From contig JAMYGW020000013.1 in NCBI GenBank assembly GCA_025617375.2, forward strand, positions 496,001 to 560,000: 64,000 nucleotides of DNA, written 5' to 3'. A program made the position numbers and the translations under genes. How positions within the stretch are numbered: the stretch's first letter is position 1; each line of letters opens with the position of its first letter. This DNA is from Acarospora socialis (taxonomy: Eukaryota; Ascomycota; Lecanoromycetes; Acarosporales; Acarosporaceae). Shown here one piece after another: positions 55,366-64,000 of this stretch. The notes under the pieces are model-generated. The model was not told the origin of the DNA and did no database searches. It saw only the letters and a list, made by a program, of their open reading frames with translations.

Positions 55366-56861
55366 CTATGACCGTCTATAAACACCAAAGGCCCAGGCAG
55401 CTCTCAAGATTGCCAACCCAAACGCCATACCAAGGCTGTCCCAGATAACATTCAATTTACTACCCTTGACCTCCTTCCATCCAATTGGCACTTCAACAAC
55501 CGGGATGTTGGCGGACTCAGCAAGCATGAGCATCTCAACATCAAAGATCCATCCTTCAGAGTGCATGTAGGGTATTATATATGGCAACGATGGACGCGAG
55601 AACAGCTTGAAGCCGCATTGGGTGTCCTTTACCGCAGCGGTTGCAGGAGGCGTGAGAAGTCGAAGGAGAAAATGAAAGGAATGCATGAGAAGGTTACGAA
55701 GGAAAGAACGCTATAGTAAATGTATCTTAGCACACCCAAACATATAGATCCAGATAAAGGACAGCGTACTTTGACTACAGCTTCACTCCCAACTAAATGG
55801 GCTCTCGACCCAACAGCAACACCACGCCCCTCGGCATCCTCAACCTCTTGACAAGCTTGAATAAGTCTTCCGAGGTCCTCAAACCTTGATGCGCCGTCTG
55901 CATCTGCGAAGACGACATATTTACCTCTAACATGCCTCATACCGTGTACAACCGCCCCTCCTTTTCCTCTGTTCTCCCGCAGGGAGATCAGTCGTAGTGT
56001 ACAATGCTGTCTCCCATGCCGTTGACCTAAGCCTGGAGCTTGGGAGTCTAGCTTCTCTTCCGGATATTCATAGAGCTGATGATCTCGTGCAAACGCTAGT
56101 GCAGTCTCCGCCGTCCTGTCCGTAGAACCGTCTGATACGATCAACACTTCCCAGCCCTTCGGCATTGGACTTGAGGCTAGATCGCTTGCCTGACCATTCG
56201 TGGCTTTTCGCCTGCCCGTCGTTGTTCTTCCTACGCTGATACTTTTCGGCGCGGCAGCACCATTTTCAAGCCCACGTCCACTGTAGTGCCGTCGCAGGTA
56301 ATCCACTGCCTCTTCCAGCATACCATTCAACCGATCTTGTTCGTTGTAGGCGGGTACTACCAAGGACAGAAAAATGTCCGCCTCTTCGATATCAATGCCT
56401 TCGTTCGAGAAATCTCCTCTCCGTAACGCTGCGTTTCGCCGGGCATCGAACTTGTCCTGCCAGCAGGGCAACGGGGCCGCCTCATTAACCTTCCCGCTTG
56501 GTCCTATTGACTTGTAGACTTTCTCTGAAGCTAAAGGTTTTCGAGGTATTGGTGCGGTAACGAAGACAGCGAGATAGGTCTGGTGCAAGTCAGCGTATCG
56601 AACAGTACAATCACCGGCACAGAGACATACCACTACGGCTAGAAAGAAAATGGTGGTGAACACGAACAGTACAAGTAGTGGCAGAGGGACCCTCTGAAAC
56701 AGACCGGTGAGCCCATTGAGGAGTCCCCTTACCGAACTGAAGCTCATCCTAACAGTCGCAATGGATAACCGCACGTGGAGGAAAGCGTTCGAGATCGCCC
56801 AATATACATCAACGGCTCGAAACAGCTGGAGGAAGCGATGTTGATACGCGCGATTGCGCAT
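55366..56861 (-). CDS. ALG5: Dolichyl-phosphate beta-glucosyltransferase
   Basis: Three exons (56631-56861, 55770-56579, 55366-55710) give 461 residues from the ATG at 56861, or 423 from the later ATG at 56747, which fits the family better. A membrane helix near the start (LPLLVLFVFTTIFFLAVV, then TYLAVFV) is intact only when a 51-nt intron (56580-56630) is removed. The GT2 domain shows FLSLVVPAYNEQDRL, WEVLIVSDGSTDRTAE, SLRENRGKGGAVVHGMRHVR, YVVFADADGAS with the metal-binding DxD, and AVGSRAHL. After the second intron, KRSFLRNLLMHSFHFLL and DTQCGFKLFSRP complete the ALG5 signature. It makes dolichyl-P-glucose from UDP-glucose on the ER, the donor for the three terminal glucoses of the N-glycan precursor. 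Two inserts of low complexity lengthen it relative to yeast (334 residues). Confidence 0.94.
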
Positions 56862-58298
56862 ATTCTCACGGACCCTTCCCGCAGCCTCCTTTCTACATTG
56901 GGGAAGGCTGCCGCCGTAGGGCTGTCAAACCGTCTACGGTGACCGGTGCAGTGCAAAGCGCAGGTGATATTTGAACGCTTCGTTCGCCACCAGGTAAATC
57001 GCAGTTCACTTAAATTCAACTGTTGATGGACTACGTTTCGTGCTCAGGGTGGCTTAAGGACCGGAATTTCTCTGCTTTTTCCATGAAATCGTGCTAGCGT
57101 GGGACCGCAACAACAGGACATCGTCGGAAACACCTCATAAGGGCGGAAATGCAATCTAGGCCAGGACTTGGACCACTTGTTCGACGTTCGTCAACTCCAG
57201 CTTTTCCACGACAGTACCATGCAGTACAGTTCGCGGTCACGGACAAGGCATCATAAGCCTTCGCCTTAGACTCTCAATCATTCTGAATGAGTGCGCGCTA
57301 CACTACGATTGATAGACACTTTGTCGAGCTCTTCTGATGTATATTGCGATCGAATCTCCGAACTCTTCGTTCGAAAAATCTGTTATGGTCGGTTTCCTAC
57401 CACTACCTTCGATGGAGATCTTCAAATAATCCCTTCGTTATTTCTAGTGTGTATATCTAGATTACTATACTTGGAATTTCTTTGCGATCATTCGGTTTGT
57501 CACAATTTCTGAGCTCTATCGCCACTTGTGTTTGATTTTTTTGTTCCCGTCGGTTTCGGCATTTGCCATCGATGGTTTTTTCTTGCGAATGCAATACACC
57601 ATGCCCTAGTTTGAGATCATGCGGATATCGGACTTCGCCAATGCTGAAATATCGTTTTGCCACTTTTATTAGTTGTCCATCAATTGATTTAATGTCGTGA
57701 TGATCGGCATGGGTTGGTCCTCCTGGATATGCTACTTGTACACCAGGGTCAAGACCCCTGTCTAATGCATGGATTTGCCACTGTTCCGTGGAAAACGTGC
57801 CTGATGATCAATCAGATCATGGAAGCTTCTGGAAGACATTTTCAAGTTCTATTTCAAGATCTTTCTTACTACTGTCTCAAGAGGCCTTGGAAGTAATTAG
57901 GTACTCCAGCAGAATAATGTAATCCGGATATCGGGAGACATCGGTTGGCCACATCCGTTGCTGAAAATTCACGACTCAACTTGGAACAGGGTTCAAAGAC
58001 CGTCGACTGCGGCGAAGCACGTCTTCTTAACCGAAGGAAACTTTTGATTGGCAGAAAGCATAAGCGCGGATTGACCAAGCTCGAGCCACCACAACCGTCA
58101 CAGGCAGAGCTTGCTTTCGATGACAGCTTCTGTTACCGATGAGTCATGTCATTCGCTGTCGTATCGGTCCTGGGAAGTCATGCCTCCCTGGTATTGCTAC
58201 CTAACATGGACAACGCGTGGCTTCTAACTCCTGGAGGCTGGTCATTCCTTCGAAATCCAATCATCGTACGTTTAGACTGGCAACGGCATTCGTTGTGA

Positions 58299-58330
58299 TA
58301 CCGCCATACCGCCATACCGCCTCACCGCCT
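58299..58330. repeat. ATACCGCC short tandem repeat
   Basis: Three to four 8-bp units, the last one altered, in non-coding DNA. Confidence 0.75.
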
Positions 58331-59950
58331 GTCTTTAGCTTTCTTCTTGATGTTAGCGTGGTGACGCTACCGCATGTGCTCCCAGAGGCTTTCAAGGCGT
58401 ATGGGTTACATCCTCGTCGGGCTTGTTCCTGTGCTCCCTATTGACGTTGTTTTTGTTGCCTTGTTTGCTTGAGCAGCGGTCCGACATTGAATGTTACAAC
58501 GGACTCGCCGACATTGCCAGGTGCCTGCACCTTCGTGTCGACGGTATCGCTTTTAATTCGCCTGATGGAAGAGACCACTTTAGCAGGCGTCCCAAAGCGG
58601 CTCCATCACCGCTTAGTCGCTGTCACGGACGCCAAATAGGACAAGGCAACTGAAACCTCGAACTTCCTGTCGTCTCGTCTTATAGTGCAGAGCACTGTCC
58701 TCTCCACAGTTGGTAGAGGTGAGGACAGAAACGGCTTTAAGCATACCGAGGCGTAGTAAGAGGCGTCCGTAGGAGCATACGGTCTACCGGGATTACGCAG
58801 GTGTTGGCAGTTGTACAGATGGGTCTCTGGGGCCAACAAGCTCGAAAGGAAGCCCCGGTGAACTACTTGGCTTGCCTAGTCACAGGTCTCTGCATTCATA
58901 CGCCTCGTCTTTGATTGTTGAGTCGGCGTTGTACGTTCCTCATTCGTGTGAAAGGCTTATATCTCAGCTTGGCACAGGATTACTCCCGGCTGGAAGTGCG
59001 CATTAGACTACGCCAGGAGTTCCGCGTCACCTGAACGCGTCGGGTAGCGTAGAGCTTCACGAAGGCCTCATGGACTACCGGTTCTCCGTCAGAATGGGCA
59101 TTGTGTTCAGAAAAACCTGCTTCGAGCTGCGTACTGGACGGAATCACCATACCCGGGCCGGATGGCTCCAGCTCTGTACGATGGGTAATACAGCTCCTTC
59201 GTATGACCAGCATCTGCCTTCCACAATTCTCAGCCACTCAAAAGTAGAGCTCAGGGGCAGTGACAGTCACGTAATACTGGTCTATTTTAGGCAAAGCCCA
59301 GCTACGGACTTCACAGCGGCAAATAGGCCGCGTTGATGAGCTATGTCGATTCGTTACATGTAAGCTGCGAGTTCAGCCAGCCCTGGGACTTAATTGCCGT
59401 TAAAGGGATCTGTGGCCAGAAATTTTTTTTCATCCTCGGCGAAGACCGGCTTTTGCCTCACGTTGTGGCTGTGTGGCCGGGAATAACTCGGATACTAAAC
59501 TGGATTACGTAAGGCCCGACTTCACTCTCCTGAAGGGATGAAATGGTTGGACAGATTTGTACTACAGGAGGACATCTTTCTCTCTGTGTTCAATGGCGAT
59601 TTCGATATCGGCGCTTACGACATGTATCGGTCCGAAGTCGGTCCGTCGCGATATACAAGCCTCCTCGATTTGCGTGTTATATGCACTAGAATTGCTTGGA
59701 TTAGTCACACCGTCTACCTGGACTTAGCATTGAGTAATAACGTGCTGTAGCTGGTTGCCTTACATTTTGGGCCAAGATTGAGTTGTCAAAACGTGCCGCA
59801 GAGTCAAGGTTATTGTGTTTCGGAGCTCGTGTTCTTCCTTCAAATGGGCACAGTTCAGGGCTGCGATAAGCAGCCGAGAATCATTGAGACAGCTTGTTCT
59901 CGTTCTCGGTGCTGTTCATGGCTTAGTGGAGGTTGCCTTGCGATGAGTGC

Positions 59951-59980
59951 AGTGCAGAGCAGTGCAGAGCAGTGCAGAGC
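59951..59980. repeat. AGTGCAGAGC tandem repeat, three units
   Basis: Three perfect 10-bp units plus a partial fourth, in non-coding DNA. Confidence 0.9.
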
Positions 59981-62900
59981 AGTGCGTCAGTGGGAACTCA
60001 TTTGACAATAGCCCTTCGCGTGGCTATCATCTCCATTTCCGTCCTCCACGTGCACGGTAGAGTAAGCCACAATGCGCTCACCCTCTTTGGTGTTTTTGTT
60101 ATTGTGGGCCTACCGCTGTTTCAGGCAGTTGATAGTCTTGTGGCTTAATGGTGAAGCAGCCTCGTGATGAAATATTCAAATGAAGAGTATAGGCTGTTAG
60201 CATGGTCGATGCCCTAGTTGAGCCGGGTAGGGCCTTGCCCTGTTGTCCATTCTGTGCCCATCCTCACTGTGAGTTTTGCAAAGTCTTGGTATATCTTCAA
60301 TGGGGGTTTTCTCTTCTCTTTTGTGTATGTGAACGAAAGAGGTGCAGCTAGACATAGAACCTTCATATAACTCAAGCCGTGTGTGTCCACTTATTCTACG
60401 GCCTTTTCAAGGAAAGCTTGCGTAGATTTGGTAGTATACATACTCCCTCAAGCCTAATCTGAACTTGAGAGTCAACAGCGGGCTGCCTTGAACATACCCC
60501 CATGTAAGATACCGTTTAGATTGCATGAAAATTTGAAAACCGTCTCAGATACTATCCCTCCAACCCTAGCAATGGATAATGGCACCCCTACGCCGAGTTC
60601 ACAGCCTAAAATTCAATGTCAGCAGTCAGTATGTACCACGGACAGAAATGGTCCATCCTCCAGACACATCCACCCTCTTCCCAGCAGTGATGGGCTCAGT
60701 CTGGCTTCCAATTCTCACAAGCCAGACACACGCTCCCTCTCTCACCACCATTACTCAGAACTGACCCATCTATTACCCAGATCAAGTACTCTCATTAAAC
60801 ATCTTCCCTTCACAGACCCACGATTGGAATCCTTTGTCTTCCAGCTACGTGCCACCTCAACAACACTGCACTAGATCAGGCCCACAGTCCCAACAGCGTC
60901 ACCACTGCCCTAACCTCGCGTATCTCCCTTCTTTCCCTGCATCACTCTCCTTCTTTCAAGCTACCTTGCAGAGCAGACTCCGACCCGAACTCCAGATCAA
61001 GAGCCGTCATCGAAATCAATGCTCGCCGCAAAGGCTTTCACCCAAAACCTCGGTGAATATATCATGTCCCAATCCTGAGTCAACGAAAGTGTGACAGAAA
61101 CGAGAGAAGGTGAATGATGGATATCGACAACGTGTGCAGAGAACCGATCCGTCATAAGATCGAGCTCCGAAACAACAACTCCACAGCACCCTTGTGCCTC
61201 ACAGAACCACGTAAATGCCACCGCCCATGACGATGAGGAGACCGGATGGGGTTCGGCCTTGTAAGCGATTGAAAATGGAAGAACGACCGATAGAGGGGAA
61301 CCAAAGAAATCAGAAAGAAGATACTGTTCTCCGACTCCTGCTCCCTTCGACACTCCATTGCTCTATTTCCTGGCAGTCACTAGCGATAGACATCACCTCT
61401 ATCCCCAATTCCCTCTCTCGAATACTATACTCTCCTATATTTGCAAAGCCCCACCTAACCCTAATCAGATACCAAATACAAAACTCCCCCACGCCCCACA
61501 TCTTCCTGGCCCCCACTTCTCGCCCCCTCACTCCACCAATCACCCAGCAACCCCAACGCAGTCCATCCCATCGGTCCTCCGCGACCTCACAATCTACCTA
61601 CGACACTGACCACGCTACGCACCACGTGCCCCACCTTCCAGAACGGGCGTCATACCTATCGCGTGGCAAGCATCGACCACTAGGTACTGACCACTAGTCA
61701 CAACACTGGTGACGAAACAATACCCCTCCTCCGAACGAAGCTAACGGCTACCGTAGCCGTAGCCACGAAGGGCGGGGATGATTCGAAGCAGGCGTCCTCG
61801 TTACCAACGATGACACGGGGTGGTGGTCATCTGCTGCCGTTCGCTGAGATGAGGTAAGGTAAGGTGATCGTTGCGTTTAGTTTAGTCACGTCATCCCAAC
61901 CGTATCCGCCGTACATGTGACGGTCATTATATCAACTGGATGAGGGCTTCGTTGGGGAGCTTGCGGGGTCGCGCGGAAGGGTGCCGACCCCGTCTAGAGG
62001 CCCGGTTCTGACCTCATCTGCATGGGATGCTGGAGTCTACGCTCATGTGAGACTCGTACGTCTGGGTAATGAGTGAGGGTAGGGTTGTGTGGTGTAACAT
62101 CCGACCGTCTGGTATACGAAATATCCGAGTCCGTCCGGTAAAAGCTACTAATGTTCTGGGAAGCGGGGAGAGAAGTATGTCACCGACGAAGGTAGATTCG
62201 ATGGCGTGATGATTGCTTTTTCTGGAAGTGTTCTACGTTTATCTGTATCTGAGGAGTGGGTGTGCTGGTTGCCTTGTTTACGTTGTCAGCCTGGAGCGAA
62301 AGTAGGAAGAGAAAAGCATGGTGTGGCATTTGATCACACGCATGGAGAGCGTGTGCAGGATTTCTGGGTTATTCCGTGTATTGTCTGATAGACTGGTACG
62401 ATGATAAGTGCGTGTGTGCTATTGGTAGAGTATGTATGTATGATGGTAAAGAGCAGGTTTACCAGACCATGATCTGGGACGAGAAGGTATTGCGAACGGG
62501 TGACGAAGGTGAAAGATAAAAGAGCATAGTGAGGGGCTTGTTTCCTCAATTTAAGCCGTGGAACCATGGTCGCGAAACTTGCGCCCATCAGTCAAGATGT
62601 GCGCCGACGAAAATGCGCGCAGAGGATGATCGCTGTAGATGGTAGCGAATGGAGAGATGCGAGAGATAATCGGGTAGGCTGCTGCGTTGCAAGCGAAAGA
62701 AAGCCGAAAAGAAGTGTAACGCCGTAATGGACTAGGTACTGGAACAGACGTCAAAGCGAGCGAGAGAAGACGAGCCGATACGTTAATCCGGCACGACAGG
62801 TAGGAAGGTAAGAATTCCCTCTTAGAAACGTATAGTAAGAGTTGGGACGAAAGAGCGATGATATGTCGCTCTTGCGAGATTGGTAGAGAAGGTACGAAGG

Positions 62901-63086
62901 TATCCGAAATCCGTTTTTGATCAATTTGCAGCCTCGTGTATTGGAATAAAACAGTATCTGCTGCGTGCTTCTTAGCGGAAGGTCTTTACAGGGGGCGTAA
63001 TAAACCTACCTAAATATATAGTCTACATTTGTCAACATGGCTCATCGACACGAAACAAGTACGTGCTTTGAGCTGACTGGTCGTTG

Positions 63087-64000
63087 TCACTCTTCGTCGG
63101 TCTGCAGACTCCTGAATACAGAAGGTGAAACCGAGTAAATCCCGTAAGCACTGGCCTTGAGGTGCAGTGCTCGATCGTCGGTTACTAAAACGGCCGATTT
63201 CGCGTCATAGCCATCGAAATCAGAAGGGAGGTGGAGCTCTTGGTGTTTGGAAAGTTCTTGATCCTTGATAACATCAATAATATCGTTATCAATGTTCATA
63301 GGCTCTGTGGAGTTCAACAACAAGTCTTGTTGAGCCCGGGGCAGCATTGCGGATCTGGTAATGTCGGCGCCTTCGGAGGATATGATAGAGATCGTAGCTG
63401 CGGTGTTGATGCTGGTACGAATTGCCTGAAGAGCTTCTTGTGCAGAGCTTCCGGGGTCAGTGTCCTTGGCCGAAATCCTGATCAGTTCTCTCAAGACACT
63501 TTCCGGTATAAGAATACCCCACCTGCCTCCTTGTAGTAAGCTCTTGAGGTCCTCGAAATGCTCAAGAAAACAACTCGTATCCGGTACCAATTTCTGCAGG
63601 GCTAATGAGCATCAAACTTGCAAAAACTGCGGAGTAGCAAGAACGAACTGTGAAGTATGGTCGCAGTAGTTGGCTGATCCTGACTGCAGGTTTGGATTTC
63701 AGCTTATCTGAATTTTGGTGTTCTTTGCCCGGTTGTAGTTGATACTCTAGTGGGGCATCCTCTGGTTCAGGCTTATGCTTCATGAAGGAATGCTTCTTGA
63801 AGGAATCATCATCGAGTAATGCTTTTGCATCTTGTGTTCCAGACATTTTGGTATCCACGGTTCTTTCCACTGACAAGGTTCGTGATCGAGTACCGGTCGA
63901 GTTTTCTTTCAATGTACGCTGGATTTCTAGGGCGTACGGAGTGACCGAGAATTTTTTGAAACGGCTGTCATATCGTAGATATCGCTCATGCTAAAAGATC
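63087..64000 (-). CDS. 3' part of a PIN-domain ribonuclease-like gene, runs off the right edge
   Basis: The last exon is 63087-63593 and the preceding one covers 63685 to beyond the window end, joined across a 91-nt intron. The visible 270 or so residues begin HERYLRYDSRFKKFSV and pass through a disordered, charged stretch (KHSFMKHKPEPEDAPLEY) into a PIN domain: KLVPDTSCFLEHFEDLKSLL (first Asp), WGILIPESVLRELIRISAKD (Glu), and SAVLVTDDRALHLKASAYGI with the later Asp pair. PIN domains of this LVPDTxxFxxH type cut single-stranded RNA, as in Smg6/Est1A (nonsense-mediated decay) or Swt1 (nuclear RNA surveillance). The N-terminus that would decide between them is outside the window. Confidence 0.82.

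Larger units (their letters stand above)
56862..63086. other. Gene-poor 6.2 kb
   Basis: No frame here exceeds about 160 codons and none has a recognisable domain or splice-consistent neighbour. The left end should hold the ALG5 promoter. Base composition looks balanced rather than strongly AT-rich, so there is no obvious repeat-induced mutation. Two short tandem repeats are listed separately. The stretch may contain non-coding RNAs or old relics that cannot be recognised by eye. Confidence 0.45.

Noticed and set aside
60488-61700. Several Ser/Pro/His-rich plus-strand frames
   Set aside because: Low complexity in all frames, no conserved motif, no consistent splicing.

Overview
The window looks like nuclear DNA of a filamentous ascomycete (Pezizomycotina). 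The evidence is dense genes on both strands, short introns (mostly 46-110 nt) with GT...AG ends and CTAAC/CTGAC-like branch sites, and fungal hallmark genes: a WSC-domain wall sensor, a CPA1-type carbamoyl-phosphate synthase small subunit with an arginine attenuator peptide in its leader, a Ysc84-type actin-binding protein, ATG3, an Mte1/Dbl2-type protein, and two enzymes ending in -AKL. I cannot fix the class or species from sequence alone. No LTR element, virus-like element, rRNA, convincing tRNA or CRISPR array was seen. About 25 protein-coding genes are supported, most rebuilt here as spliced models from matching phases and family signatures.

Layout. 0-4 kb: the tail of a gene entering from the left, a decayed coding stretch, and a DUF2439 (Mte1/Dbl2/ZGRF1) protein on the minus strand. 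4-10.3 kb: a BAR-SH3 amphiphysin, a large secreted cysteine-, serine- and alanine-rich protein, and a convergent PD-(D/E)XK nuclease-like gene. 10.7-18.1 kb: electron transfer flavoprotein beta, an NmrA-like reductase, a 206-bp MITE, the arginine attenuator peptide and CPA1, an enoyl-CoA hydratase/isomerase with a peroxisomal tail, and a transposase-like DNA-binding protein without a catalytic domain. 18.1-22.3 kb is gene-poor. 22.3-27.9 kb: the WSC sensor and the Ysc84-domain protein.

29.9-40 kb: a membrane-anchored DUF3445 (heme-dependent N-demethylase-like) protein, a poly(ADP-ribose) polymerase (BRCT-WGR-regulatory-catalytic), a GPI-anchored serine carboxypeptidase and a peroxisomal 2,4-dienoyl-CoA reductase. 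40-49 kb: a small four-helix membrane protein (Atg33-like), a spliced fungal protein of unknown function, an MFS transporter, a disordered coiled-coil protein and a small secreted protein. 49.7-56.9 kb: ATG3, a cyclin-L-like protein, a frame-disrupted F-box-like gene and the ALG5 glucosyltransferase. 56.9-63.1 kb is the longest gene-poor stretch. The last kilobase carries the 3' half of a PIN-domain nuclease on the minus strand.

Most genes are unrelated housekeeping functions and do not form a metabolic cluster. A loose theme is fatty-acid oxidation: two -AKL auxiliary enzymes plus ETF-beta. The best-supported regulatory feature is the CPA1 leader, where a 24-codon attenuator peptide is split over three exons, one only 13 nt long.
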